NCBI GenBank assembly: GCA_947568835.1 | Contig: OX387609.1 | Span: forward strand, 6,463,660 to 6,527,659 | Reading direction: 5' to 3' | Length of the DNA stretch: 64,000 nucleotides | DNA from: Protonemura montana | Taxonomy: Eukaryota; Arthropoda; Insecta; Plecoptera; Nemouridae | Part shown: positions 41,601 through 63,862 of the stretch, in pieces | Layout: the number at the start of each line of letters is the position of its first letter | How positions within the stretch are numbered: position 1 is the stretch's first letter | Notes under the pieces: model-generated | Databases searched by the model: none | Told to the model about the DNA's origin: nothing | The model's input: the letters and a program-made list of their open reading frames with translations, nothing else | Program-made: the position numbers and the translations under genes

Positions 41601-44600
41601 ACAATTAAATGGACTATTAATCCTCTAATTAATTATCTCTCTGTCGCAGGACTTTAACATCAGCAGCGAGGCGATCGTCAAGTGCCCGGAGATCTTCACG
41701 CTGGGCAGCGCTAGCGTTCTGCACCGCCTGCGTAATCTGCGCAAGGTGCCCGAGTTTGGCCCGCTGTTGGACCATCCTCGGGTGCTGCGGCTAGTTCACT
41801 ACCAGACCAAGGCCGAGGGCCGACTGGCGACACTCAGGGACTTGCAGGTCAAGTGCGCCAGTCTGCACGTGCTGGCCTCGGCGGGGGATACCTTCGACAA
41901 GTGAGTGACACCAACTGCGACGGTTTTGATTATCTTATCTTTTTCTGATAACAACTCGATTATGAAATGCGAACAAAAAATCAGATATATCTTGATGTTT
42001 TGTTTCTTCTACCTGTCACTTAAGGGACAAGGGGGTCAAGAGGGGTAAGTATGAGACACTTGGTATAAGGGGATATCAGATAAAAAATAAATGCTTTTAT
42101 GTCCTTTTGCGCTTCGGTTCTGGTATCACTAAAAGTGTGTTTTTTTTAGATTTGTAGTTGAAACTATGAACTTTCAAAGTTTTTGTGTCCATTCAATTAC
42201 AAATTATAACCTTTATTTTTATCCGTCTGATATTTGCCCCTTATGCAAAGTGTCTCATATTTATAGGTACTACAGGACCCTATAAATTTGATTTGGCAAA
42301 TTTTTAACTTGAAATTTTATTTCAATCACAGACAGTTTTTTCCCTGAGGAACAAAATATGGTCTTGGTCTACTTTGCACTCATGCAGGAACTGTTTCCAG
42401 CATGTCATTGTCATTGACACGACGTGCCACGCCAGTTCTCATCAAAGATAGACACCCCTTGCTCCAGCTTGTAAGTGGTTTAAAAGATTGCTTAACAGTT
42501 GTATGCTCTGTTTTTTTTGTTGCTAGATACGCCAGAGAAGGTGCGGACAAAACGAAAGGCACGGACGTTGCTGGTTACCTGGAAAAGCATCTCGGCTACC
42601 CAGAAGCTGTGAGTTCATGCTGCGACGTTTTTACGCTTACATTTTGTGATCTGAATTGCTGTCCTGTCGCAAGGACGACAAGTAATTAATTGCTGTGACA
42701 ATTGACGTTTTTAGCATCTTTGCCTAGCTTTAAAAGATGTTTCCTTCATTTTTTCAACAAAGCAAAACCATGCAACACACCGCCAAAAACACTATGGCTA
42801 CCCTCAGCGCATCTTTTGATTTTTAGGCTACGAGCTAGACGTGACTCATAATTGATTGCTTCGATGATTGACATTTTTAGCATCTTTGCCTAACTTCAAA
42901 AAATGTTTCCTACATTACTTCACAAATATTTTTGACGCAAATCCTTTTCTGCAAGGCACTCTATAGTTCAATTCAGTTCAATGTGTGCTTATTAACAACT
43001 TAGGGTACGGATTAATCCACATAGTTTATTTGTTTATTTGTTTATTTGTCATTTTTCCATAATTGATTACAGTGTAATTTCAGGAACGTCAGAGAACAAT
43101 TTCACTTTTAGACAGTGTACAAAATAGGGTTAACATACATCTTTGTTATTTAAGTACTCGTCAACTGAATAAAAACAATTACCAGAGTGCTAGATGACAC
43201 GTTCATTTGTTTAGCTATCTATGAATAATTAGCTACATTTATGCACTGTCAGGGAACAGTTTGGCAAATGTCGAGAATTCAGCTGGGAATGTCTTCATCC
43301 CTGGTTTTGGTAACTGATTCAGTCAAATATCAGGCTTGCTCGCGTCATAGCCGATCGTGCTAAACGACTGCGTCTTTGTTTGTTACGGCTTCGCAGGAGA
43401 TCAGACTCAGCATGAACCGTCATCCGTACTGGTGCCATGTGCCGCTAATCTCGCTGCATGAGACCTTGAACTACCTTCGCGCCGAGGGGTTCACCAAGAA
43501 ACAGATCTTCAACTCTATACACATTCTGCTCTACCCAAAGTAAGTCGAGTTCATCTTCACCTTCGCTTATAGGCACGATTCGATAAATAAAAATGTGCAG
43601 ACTGTAATTAGAGGATTGCTGTATTGGGGTCACGACTGGTCATTGGATTGGTTAATTGATCAGTGGGGATTAATGACGCACTCTATTGACAACTGTCATG
43701 TTACACTGGTCTAATGGCACCGGTGAATGAGTGGATGATGATAAACCTAGCCTAGGATAGAAGGGAGGAGGAAAAACCTGGTGCCACCATCTAGTCTACT
43801 TCTGTCAGAGAGCACCAAGTGGTCTACCAGTTTAAAGTCTCTTCCGAAAGACGGTTCAACTAGAACAACAGGATTCCTCCACAAATTCATGCTGCCGAGA
43901 GGTTGATATGCAAGGCAAATGAAGTTGTTGTACCAACTATCATCCCTCCAACCGATCTCCCGAACAGAACTGAACATGAGTTTGGTGGTCACCCATCCAA
44001 TACCTGACATATTAGAGTGTTGTTTAACTTTGGTGATCTCATGTCAACCGGTGTTTCCAACTCGCCAAAGTATTCGGTATTGGGTCATCGGGGTGTGATA
44101 CAATGTTATCTTCGCGGCCGATAGCAACGAACTGCTTTCGATCAGCTGTTGCTGATCAGCTGATCAGCAGTCGATCAAATTGCTGTTTTGAAAGCGATAA
44201 CAACATGTGTTCCGACGATGATGCAAGCATAGTTTAGTATTTTCTTTCAAATAAACAATTTGGATCTTGTAAGTGAGTCAGTAGTTACAAACGGTGTAGA
44301 TTGAGTTGAGTTGGTTGTTTGGAATCGCAAGAAGAGCAAGCTTTCTTTTGCGAGGGGCTTAGTGTTCTGTGGTAAATGGTGTGCCTCACTGACCTTTTGG
44401 AAAATTACTTACTTGACTGGATAAAGCAAATGTGTCATGACATCAATAATTATTTCAAATAAATTAGGTTAAAATAGGCATCTCCCTCGCTTTTATTGGA
44501 ATTTCGTTGTAGGAGTGAGAAATGCAAAATAAAATGCGTGCGAATGTGTGCGACTGTACACAATGCGCGAACAATTGTGCGTAAGTCTTGAGTCATGACC

Positions 44601-45774
44601 CGGCGTAAATTGACTTCCACTCAAGTGACCACCATACCTCTTATAGATTAATATATTTAGTATATTCCTCGTATTTTGTATATATCTCACATATATTTGT
44701 CATCACCATACCTCTTGTTGTTTGATTTTCTTTGTGATCCTATTCCTGAATTTACTCTACGCTTAGCAAACATGTACTGACTCGCTGTGGTGTTTCTGTC
44801 GACCAACAGAGAGAAGGTGGAGGCGGAGCTTCGGAGACTGCCGACCCGCTCGGAGCTAAGCCCCCAGCGGCTGACCCCTCTATGCCGAGGCTGGGTCTAT
44901 CCTGGCGGCAAGACGGAGAACTATTCTGCAGGCGCCGAGGGCTCAAGCTCTGACAGGTTAGACTAATCGGTCCGAGAACTAGGAAATTTTATTGTGGTTT
45001 GCTTGATGGTTAACTATTTGGCTCCTGTCTGTATCTCTATAGAGAGAGTACTGTGGGTGGATACATTTCATGGTTGGACTTAGGAATTTTTAAAGTGGAT
45101 GCATTTTGGATGCAGCTAAACAGTGGGAAATCAGTGAGACCTCCGTATAGGATATATTACAGAGATAAATAATGCTTATGGAGGACCTGTTGCGTGAAAG
45201 AAATTGCCGCTAGTAGTTTATAAATCTGCTGTAGGAGTGCGTTAGCATCACAGTTGTATTAGAGCGAGAGAAAGCAAGTAAATGAGTCTAAATTGTTATT
45301 TACGCCATCAATCAAATGATGACCAAACTGCACGATGCAGACAATTAGAATTCTGTAAAACTTTGTGGGGCTTAATTGCATAGTGATTTTTTAAACCAGG
45401 ATGTAATATCTGTATAAATCATACCAGTGGTAAGAGTTCACCTAGAGTTAAATATCCATTCAGGAAATAGATTCCTTGACAGATAGTGAAGAAAAACCAG
45501 TTAACATTTCTGCAATGAAATTGGCGTATCCATGAGAACCCTCGTTCTACCTAACCGCACTTTATCGTTCCGTCCCAGCTCTTCGAGCTCCGAATCCGAC
45601 GGCGACCACTGGCTGACCGGCAAGCAGCGCTCCACCGCCGACGACCACCGCCTCGACTTTGCCATCTACTTCATCGAGCGCGAGCACCACTTTACGGGCG
45701 ACGGCGTCTGGCCCCCTTGTAGTGAGGCGGACGGATCTGTTCATGACAGCCAGCCGATCTCCACTCACGTCTAG
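38618..45774 (+). CDS. mTerf5: Mitochondrial transcription termination factor family protein (mTerf5-like), 11 exons
   Basis: mTERF proteins bind mitochondrial DNA or RNA and tune transcription or translation; the family is built of about 30-residue helical repeats. Exons: 38618-38750, 38847-38941, 39378-39511, 39624-39794, 40022-40169, 40577-40774, 41650-41900, 42527-42608, 43397-43539, 44810-44956, 45579-45774. The total is 1698 nt, 565 aa, and every join is in frame. The N-terminus (MLGNRLGYYLIRPVKRLF) is basic and hydrophobic, as expected of a mitochondrial presequence. Repeat-like segments include CPEIFTLGSASVLHRLRNLR (exon 7) and the helix pair in exon 9. The C-terminus contains FIEREHHFTGDGVW. 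The exon 6 acceptor (40576) has a weak polypyrimidine tract. The specific mTerf5 name is from memory of the insect paralogue and is less certain than the family. It converges on repo and diverges from FAR-1. Confidence 0.8.
43660..44085 (-). mobile_element. 5S-derived SINE in mTERF intron 9
   Basis: Minus-strand copy of the same SINE: head CCGGTTGACATGAGATCACC..AAGTTAAACAACACT, TTGGATGGGTGACC, body and tail, diverged at many positions. Lies between mTERF exons 9 and 10. Confidence 0.85.
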
Positions 45775-46017
45775 CTCGTGGCCCGGTAAGAGTTGATTTG
45801 CTTGGCGAACGTTGACCATACAGCCTTTGCTAAAATTTGTTCAGTAGAGACGGTAGAGACGAAATCGTGTCCCTCTAGTAAGACTCGAACTTGCTTTGAT
45901 CGTGTCTCAAGGAAGCATTGGCTGTGAAAGTGGTTCTGAGAAAATTCTTCTTAAAAAAGGAGCTTATTATTAAATTTTTCAAAGGTCATTTTCATTGCCA
46001 GACATAAGCTATCCAGT

Positions 46018-46330
46018 ATTGGAGATAGATTTAACGTTTGGTACCCATGGCTACCAAATTGGCTACCTCGATTCAGCCATCTCATGTTACCAGGGGTAAA
46101 TCATGGCCTAGCATAGGAGGTTCAATGGTAGATTTAACGTTTGGTAGCCATGGAGATTCTGAGATCGCCTGACAGAGCTTCTCGATTCTGCTATCTTATG
46201 TTACCACGGGTATATCATGGCCTAGCATAGGAGGTTCAATGGTAGATTCAACGTTTGGTAGCCATGGAGATGCTGAGCACGCCTGACAGAGCTTCTCAAT
46301 TTTGATATCTTATGTTACTACAGGTAACGT
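46018..46330. repeat. Three tandem units of about 110 bp between mTERF and repo
   Basis: TAGATTTAACGTTTGGTA recurs at about 46030, 46131 and 46244, with ATCTTATGTTACCA and GGCCTAGCATAGGAGGTTCA between. The core GATCGCCTGACAGAGCTT also occurs in the 3' flank of each FAR gene (about 4576, 13691, 23196). Confidence 0.8.
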
Positions 46331-47484
46331 CTTGTAGAAAGTGTCATATTCTATACAACCCGACAAGTCAGTAAAATGGGTGAATTCTTCACGTTGCGAC
46401 GTAGATTGAGAAGAAAGAGGGATTGTATTATTTGTATCTGCTTGCCACTCATAACTCGATCGTGCCCGTTACTTCTGCTAAACCTTGAACTTGCGTTGAT
46501 CTTGACTGGACACTGAGTCTGTTGAATAATATGCTACGTGTTTGAATACATCTCGTTAAAAAGGTCATAATCTTGTGAAATCTGATTTAAATTGCTAATG
46601 GTTGGAATGCGCAAAGTATTTTATTATTGGTGTTTCTAATAATAGAAAATGGTGAAAATCGTAAGCCAAAGTTCAAAGCCAAAAGTTTGAATTGCTGTTT
46701 GTAGCAAATGTTGATTGGTTGCCGTGTGGTACATGCAATCTGTTTGTGCCTTCTCTCTGTAATGATCAATTTGACCACAAAGTTCAGTGTTTGCTTTGGT
46801 GCAAACGTCTAGTTAATTGTTGAGCATTTTGATCATGAATTAACCATATGATCGGAAACCGTCGAGAGAAGGCCTGGTACTCCATGACCTTGAGCTTTTT
46901 GGAGAAATGTCCCAGAAATGTCTAAGATGTCTCAAACGTTGCATTCTCGATTAAAGAAATCGGCAGATAGTTTTTAGGTCCGCCTTGTACATGACAGGTA
47001 AAATACAATGAAACCAATACGGTTTTTTTCTCTTGTAAATTTTATTTATTTTGTATATTTTTTTCTTATGACAATTTCAATCTTTGGTTTTTCTAACAAG
47101 TATTTTTTACAAAGGATAAATTGTAACTATATTTCACTTACGTAGTTAATTGCTAAATGATATAATGTAAAAACGTTGCCTCGACAATAGAAAATTTCAG
47201 GTTTAGTATTTTGATGAAACCTCCTGCGCAAACACAATCCTTTTAATCCTAACTCCTTAGGTCTAAGTCACACAAAAACACACAAACACAAATGTACAAA
47301 ATAGAAAGTACAGGCTAAAATTAAACGTAACGCGTGGTTTCAAAAACACAAGTACTGTCACGGAAATACAAACTAATAAGGCACAGTAGAATGCAACGGT
47401 TGCTTGTTTGAAGCTTGCTTTTCAAATTCTACGTTCATTCGGCTCTAAATCCACACACGATTTCCTTTGAAAGTTTTTCTAAAT

Positions 47485-47720
47485 TTTATTATTATGAACA
47501 CTGCCACCCTCTCAAAAATTGATGCCCAAACGGGGACACGAACCCCGATCTCCACCTATCGCTGGTGTTACTCTAACCCTTTGGGCTACTTGGACACAAA
47601 ATTTTTGATATGATTTTAGTGTATTTGATAAGGATGACGGATCTCCAAATAGTAGAGCCATGAGACTGTGAATACTCACAGTCACTCTGATTCCAGTGAC
47701 GCTATAACACGTCACAACCA
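47485..47720 (-). mobile_element. tRNA-derived SINE
   Basis: On the minus strand AAGTAGCCCAAAGGGTTAGAG resembles a tRNA D arm (A box) and GGGGTTCGTGTCCCCG a T arm (B box). The 3' body GCATCAATTTTTGAGAGGG and GTGTTCATAATAATAAAA follow. No acceptor-stem pairing, so not a tRNA gene. Body copies recur at 46565-46645, 47766-47862, 47878-47945, 49690-49815 and 63755-63860. Confidence 0.78.
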
Positions 47721-47765
47721 TTTAATCTCGAGTAACTGTTATTTGATGTTGGATGTGTTTTAATT

Positions 47766-47945
47766 ATGTGAAATCTGATTTGAATTGCAAACGCTTGCAA
47801 TGCGGGGGGTATTTTATTATTAGGAACACTGCCACCCTGCCAAAAACTGATGCCCAAACGTAGTAGTAGTGGACAGTAGTGCTCCTATTAATAAAATATC
47901 CCATGCATTGCAAGAGTTTGCAATTTAAACCAGATTTCACATAAG
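47766..47945. repeat. Inverted pair of SINE 3' ends
   Basis: The arm at 47766-47835 (GTGAAATCTGATTTGAATTG..TATTTTATTATTAGGAACAC) recurs as its reverse complement at 47878-47945 (GTGCTCCTATTAATAAAATA..CAGATTTCAC). The arms are about 68-70 nt with a loop of about 42 nt. Confidence 0.8.
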
Positions 47946-49216
47946 TTTTTCCAAACTCTGAATTATCATTTGTACAAAACAATAAACAAAACGAGAAAAT
48001 CTTTGTGATAAAAAAGTTTGGAACACGTTTGATTTTAGTCAGCAAGCCTAACAAATAATACAATACAATACTTATGTACACGAAATAGCTTGAAACGTAT
48101 CGAGCTCTAAATGGCTTACAATAAAGGAGTGGTAACAGCCCATTCTGTTGGTAACACTTCTATCATAAACATACCTTAATAGAGTGAACAAATAATCGAT
48201 ATTAGTGGCTGTTGTTGATATTAATATGAACAAAAATTGGTAATTAATAGACTAGCAGATTCAAAACTGAACTGTACATTGATGAAAAGAAATAACAAAA
48301 ACATTTCTAGGCAAATAAACAAGTAAAATCAAACAAACGAGTGGTAGAAAAAATAATAATAAATAATTTGGCCACAAAATTAAACAAAATTAAAAATAAT
48401 AAATAGATAGATTAGTCTATCTAACTTATCCTAACACTTAATTTAAAATACTTGGCTAATTATTGCTAAAAAAAAAAAAATATTTACAAAATTAAGTATC
48501 TACAAATTATTTGGAAGATTGAACTGATTTTGTTGCTGTATCTCGCTTGTATAAAACAATGGAAACGAGGCTTATTAAAATACTTCACCTTACATACAGT
48601 ACTGCCTGTACTCTCGTCGCCACCTGGTACACAAATCCGCTCGAAGCTTTAAGACCACGGAAAAAGTACAATATATGTAGTAACGTAACCGGTCTTAAGT
48701 GTATCTCAACCAAGGAAACAATTGTACCTGTGGTTCATGACCACGAATGTTTTAGAAAATTCAACAGCTGCATTTTCTAACAACAATACAAAAACTGTAA
48801 TGATTACTGACGATTTTACCGTGTTATTTTAATGGATGCCGAAGGTAAGCTAAATAATGGTTAACCTATAATCATTCTATGAGTCATCGGGCAATAAAAT
48901 ACAAGGATTTGAGATAATATTCCCGTACTACGAGTTATGAGAAACACAGGCTGATACCAACCGATGCCTCACTGATGATTCAATCAAATGAAAACGGCAC
49001 CATTCATTCTTTTTAAATGGCTTTAAGCAAAGTAATAATACAAAAGAAAAAAACAACGTTATCAAAACACCAGCTTTCCATTGGGTTAATCTTCAGTGGT
49101 TTAATCTTAGAGTCCCACACAAAAATAACCAATCAAACACCGTCAATACCAACAAAAAAGCCCTATAAACCCAACACCAGTGATAGAACACTGACATAAA
49201 CTACAAACCCAGCACA

Positions 49217-49350
49217 CCTAACCTAACCTAACCTAACCTAACCTAACCTAACCTAACCTAACCTAACCTAACCTAACCTAACCTAACCTAACCTAACCTA
49301 ACCTAACCTAACCTAACCTAACCTAACCTAACCTAACCTAACCTAACCTA
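49217..49350. repeat. Interstitial telomeric repeat (CCTAA)n, about 27 units
   Basis: An uninterrupted run of the pentamer CCTAA (TTAGG on the other strand), the ancestral arthropod telomere repeat. It lies 52 bp past the repo stop codon and therefore probably inside the repo 3' UTR. Unique sequence on both sides rules out a chromosome end here. Confidence 0.97.
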
Positions 49351-49402
49351 TCCGAATCACTCGTCGAGTGGCCGCCGCTAGAACCATGCACTCCAAGAGC
49401 GG

Positions 49403-58920
<9,518 letters not shown>

Positions 58921-60384
58921 CTCGTAGTCCAACACTTTTAGTTCGATGCGTATACGAGTTTTGAATCGGGCAGTTTTGCTATTTCACTTGGAGAAATCAA
59001 TGGGTTTTATCGTTGAGATTCAAAAGAAAGTTGTCGAAAAGTCACTGGTTTATTTTTAATCCACTTATTTTCTTTTTAATAGTATGGCCACCGGCTGTTG
59101 GTCGATGCTTGGGATCGTTACGCTTTTTTTGCTTCAAGTATGGGGTTAGAGACTTGCTACTGTGAGTTAGTCAGATATTTTTTATTTTATTTAACTTCGA
59201 ACCGATTTGATTCGTTGAGGTAAATGTTCACAAAACCCAATTCGTTTTTCAAAATCAAATCACAAACAATAACTTCACATCAATCAACGTTTCATATCTT
59301 ACTAAATGTCGAATCAAGCTACTTGCCACCAAATCCAATTGCCCCACCAATTGTTTCCGACAATCACAAAAATCACACGCGAATTTCACGTCGACAACAC
59401 AAATTCGTTCACTTAATACACTTCTAGCGAAACGAAGAAAGGAATTAACACCAATCAACCAACTAACGAACGGTTACAACACAAGAAATTAGATCAGCAA
59501 ACCAACTCGGTTAACGTTCATTGCTCCATTACCCAATTCTCAACAATTCTGCCGATTAGCGATGATCTGACTCATTGAACGTTAGCAAGTGTGACTTGTT
59601 GTAAACGACTTGTTAACTAATTCAACTGATTAATAAAACCTTTATTAGTACTCCATTGATCTCGATAGACGATGATTAGATAAATTTACGTTGATTTGAT
59701 TTTCAGACGCCAGCGTGGTGTTATGCGCGAGGAGCTAAAGCGAGTCACCAATGATGAAGATATGCAATCAGGACCAATTCAGTAACAGGACAAACCAAAA
59801 TGAAAATTTCTACTTTACTAAATGAGAGCGGCTAGGCAATGTGCTACCAATTTATATTAACTAACTGGGAAGTGGTACGCCCATATGGTGAGAGGATGGC
59901 TGCAGTCGGTTGGATGAGGAGGGGCGAACCGAGATAGGATGGACCAATAGGGAGGCGCGATTCAAGCATGGGAAAACGAGGAAATCGAATGGGAAAGTTA
60001 TGGGGATTTTTCATGTATTTTTTTGGAATTTTCTCCAAAATTTTCATTTAATAGGGTTTTGTAATATGATTTGTTAGTTAAGCTTTTCTTTTCGCTAATT
60101 AGGAAATTATATTCTGATTAACTTCAATGCTGGATGGTTAATTTGTTGGTTTTTAACGTTTGAAATTGTAAATGATTTCTTTTAAGTGAACCCGGCACCT
60201 CCATTGTAGAATAAGTGTAACTCGGCACCTCCACCTAAATGAGAATTATAGCTGTTGTTTGTTATTGTTGTTTTGTTTTACGGCAAATAAGCACCTTGGC
60301 CAAAGCCGGTAAGAATTTTAGCACTTTATATTTTCGAGTTACTATTTTTCTAAACTTGAGCGCAACGTTATGGTCAACGTGTTC
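58921..60384. other. Upstream flank of repo
   Basis: Promoter or 5' UTR of repo is expected here. The reading frame stays open for a few codons before the chosen ATG. No other gene is supported. Confidence 0.5.
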
Positions 60385-60592
60385 AACAAGCAACATGGAT
60401 GGGTGAACATTACTCTCATGATGACGAGTTCTGTTCGGGAGAGATGTTGGAGCGTTAATTTAGCACAACTTCATTCGCCTTGCTTATCAACTTCTCGACA
60501 GCATTGATTTGTAAAGGAATCTTGTTGTTTGCGTTGTACCGTCCTTCGGAAGGGACATTAAGTCGGTTGTCCCCTTGGTGCTCTTAACAGTC
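60385..60592 (+). mobile_element. 5S-derived SINE, partial
   Basis: Diverged promoter head (AACAAGCAACATGGATGGG), then the recognisable body with GGGAGAGATGTTGGAG, TCTCGACAGC and CCGTCCTTCGGAAGGGAC. Upstream of repo. Confidence 0.78.
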
Positions 60593-60857
60593 ATTTTAAC
60601 GGTGAGATTTTCTTGTGTGATTACATTACTTATATACTTTATAAATATTTCAAACTATTTAAATGTTTAATGACATTTTTTACTATTTTACTTAACTTGA
60701 GAGAAACGTCATGCAATCAACAAAATGTAATTACAGTGCGTAATTTTCTATAAAAGATCCTATATATTGAAAGCTCGTATACTTTTATTTGTTTAGAAAA
60801 ATTCGATGGCTGAACATCATGACTTCATGATATTCTGAAGAGAGGTTGGAGGACAAC

Positions 60858-61110
60858 GGTGTCTCGATGTTGGATATTTATTAGTGACCCGAATTAAGCA
60901 ACACTGCTCTGGGTCCGGTATCGGATGGGTGACCATCATACACATGACCAGTTCTGTTCGGGAGAGAGGTTGGAGGGATGAAAGTTAGTACAGCAACTTC
61001 ACTCGCCTTGCTTATCAACCTCTCGACAGCAAAGATTTGTGGAGGAATCCTGTTGTTCGCGCTGTATCGTCCTTCGGAAGGGACGTTAAGCCGATGGTCA
61101 CCTTGATGCT
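60858..61110 (+). mobile_element. 5S-derived SINE, partial
   Basis: Head GTGTCTCGATGTTGG, GAATTAAGCAACACTGCTC, GGATGGGTGACC, and the body to CACCTTGATGCTCTGAACC. Same head variant as 53665-54045. Confidence 0.83.
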
Positions 61111-63754
61111 CTGAACCTTCGACTAGGAAAACATACCCACTTGAAGCTACGATTGTGAGAAAATTAACTTAACATTCTTTTGTAAATATTGCAATATTTT
61201 TATCGATTTAATTCGTCCAGTAGAGGTGTATCTAAGATGTCGGAGAGTAATTATTTCGGCCAAGATTTTAGCTATGTGGGGACAAACCTATACTTCGACT
61301 AAACCAGCTATTACTTCAATTTAGAGCGAAGACTCTGCCGTCATTGCCGTTGAGTAAACGCTGTTCCCTCTTCAATTTAATCATTTTATCCAGCGGAATT
61401 GTGTACAATCATTGTTATAAGAGGAAGAGACTCGCAGATAATATCAGACCAACGTTTGAAAAGATACCCTGACCGTGTCTTATCTTGTTTCCAAATATCT
61501 TACGGGTTACGGCTTTCTTTTCAAACATTGGTCCTACATATTTGCGAAATTCTTTTCCATTTTCTAAAATGAACCTTCACAAAAAAAGGTTTTCCCTAAC
61601 CTTAATACAATATAACATAAATACAGTTTTGGTAAAGGGTCTAAGGGCCAGTTTTACAATGTCAAGTTAATTAAGCTAAAGAAGGTTAAGATTGAAATAG
61701 AAGTATCTGATTGGCTGTTACCAGGGAGATGAGTAGACCCGATCTTTCTGTCGTCTGTCAAGAATTTCCTGATCTGTTAATTTCTTCTTTGCTTAGCAAC
61801 AGCCAAACAGAAGATGTTTTTCGTTTGTTAACGGTAAGTAAATCACTTAACGTACCATTGAAAAACCGACACTAAAACTGGCAGTTATCTGACCGTTAAA
61901 TTTTAACACCAATCGCAATTTCGTTAACTCTTGAATGAGGGCGCCCCAGCGTTGGTGCAAGAACGTTAATACGTTTTCATTGGCACGACCAGTAATTAAC
62001 AGACCGTTTACAAACAAAAACATCTGATTGGCTGTTGCTAAGCAAATAAAAAATTAACGGACTGTTAGGGTCTTAACGGTCACAATTTAAAGAAGTGATG
62101 CTGCAAATTTTCGTTCCCATGAAGATTAAGTATAGGGAATGGAATGAGACTATGAGAAAGAAGGAAAATATGGCGAGGATAATGAATGTGAAGAAGTTAA
62201 GAAACTTGCTGGAATAGAGAAGAGAATAGAAATATTTAAGTTACTTGTTCCACGAAAAAAGAATCTTACCACCGCTAACAGTTCTGAGCAATTATTATGT
62301 ATATAAGAAAACGAAATAGCAAGACAACTCCGCTCGTTTCCTTGCCGTAACCGCCGTCGCCGACTCTCGTACGACGTCGGGTGACGACGATGACGACAAT
62401 GCCGAGGCTGGGACGTCGTCTATGGATGCAGGTGGCTGGACCACGGCCAGTCCAGCTCCACGACGAGGGCGACGGTTGCTGCAAGAACGTCTCAAGGGAC
62501 AATCGCTCAGATATGTGGGACTGTGACATATTCTGGAGTGGGTGGGATACCATGGGTGGGTGCCATATTACCTACCACTCACTGAATTGCTCTTGCTGGG
62601 GACTTGCAAGGAATTGACACTCGGGCAGCGGAATTATTATTTAAAACGAGGATTTACAATATCAAAAAGTCGATGAAGTAGCTGTCATCGCCCGTTCAGC
62701 ATCACCCTCTCTTTTACCGAGACCGACAGACCAGTGCTACACGGCCAGTGTTGGTTTTTGAATTTTTGTGCGTTTCTAACTTTCCTATCAGTAAACGATG
62801 CATATTTTCATGTGAATGTTTAAATTGCTTTTATGTGTTTTTTTTTTTTTTATATCTTCTGCAGAGTATTGTTTTTAATTGTACCTGCAAATTCTTATGA
62901 TCTGTTTTTAATGATTCTTAGCGAAATGCTTTACAAAATTCTGATACTGCCTTTCAGAAACACCAAGACAGAGAATTGAAGCTTCACCCTCATACATTTG
63001 GGGGTAAAGTATTTATCACCATAGTAACATCCCTCTGAAAGTTAGAAACTTCGCCTGTGATTGGCTGATCAGGGGTTAAATTTAAGATATCCTCTGACAA
63101 TCCAGAAACATTCTTTATTCTTTTCTCCTCTGAGACATCCTCCCATGTTATTAACATCAGAATAGATTGTCATCTAAAATTAGCTCCCTGCTCTCCGCGT
63201 GGAGTTGTGTCAGCTTTGCACCAACTTCGACTGCTCGCCCAATTGACTCTTGCCCGTAAAGACAGGATGTTTCTTCAATTGGACTCAATTGAAGTAAATT
63301 GTTTTCAATTGGCCGTGATGAGCGTCTCATCACCCGTATGCTATATGTAGCTGGTGTTAGTTTGGGTGATGGCTCATGTGGGCTCAGTCATCTGGTTATA
63401 GTCAAAGGGGCGCACGCTTTGTGTTTCTGTGGGGTGGTGGTGAGATGTGTCCTCTTGGTGGCTCATGCAATTCACAAGGGCTTAAAGAATTTAGTTGGTT
63501 TTCAACAATGTTTTTAAAAGAATTTTTTAATGTGGTAGTTTTTTTGTGATTATTCTTTGATCTTTTATATGGTCTTTGATTTATTTAGTATGTGAAAAAG
63601 GGTGATAAGCAATGGAATTCCAACTCAGATGCTTCTTAGTCACCTACATGATTCAATAATTGGGGTTGAAACACTGATAAAGATTGGGTTCCTTGATCTG
63701 ATCACAGCTAATTTGAATAAATATATTTATCTACTTAAGATATAGCACTTTTAT
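61111..63754. other. Gene-poor region at the right end
   Basis: No convincing exon. A GC-rich block at 62330-62560 has open frames on both strands without recognisable domains. Short GATTGGCTGT-containing repeats occur at about 61706, 62026 and 63058. Confidence 0.4.
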
Positions 63755-63862
63755 GCTGTGAAATTTGATTTAAATTACAAATACTTGCAATGGGCAGAGT
63801 ATTTTATTATTAGGAACACTGATAACCTATCGAAAATTGGTGCCCAAATGGGGAATTGATAA
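63755..63862 (-). mobile_element. tRNA-derived SINE 3' body fragment
   Basis: Body and tail only: TATTTTATTATTAGGAACAC and GTGCCCAAATGGGG on the plus strand; the promoter head is missing. Confidence 0.65.

Larger units (their letters stand above)
45775..49216. other. Intergenic region between convergent mTERF and repo
   Basis: AT-rich, with the tandem units at 46018-46330 and several SINE pieces; no coding region is supported. The mTERF and repo 3' ends should lie at its two sides. Confidence 0.6.

Noticed and set aside
49217..49350. A chromosome end
   Set aside because: Unique genic sequence lies on both sides, including repo coding sequence.
62275..62617. Overlapping open frames on both strands in a GC-rich block
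   Set aside because: No recognisable domain, no splice context, no repeated support; GC-rich sequence has few stops.
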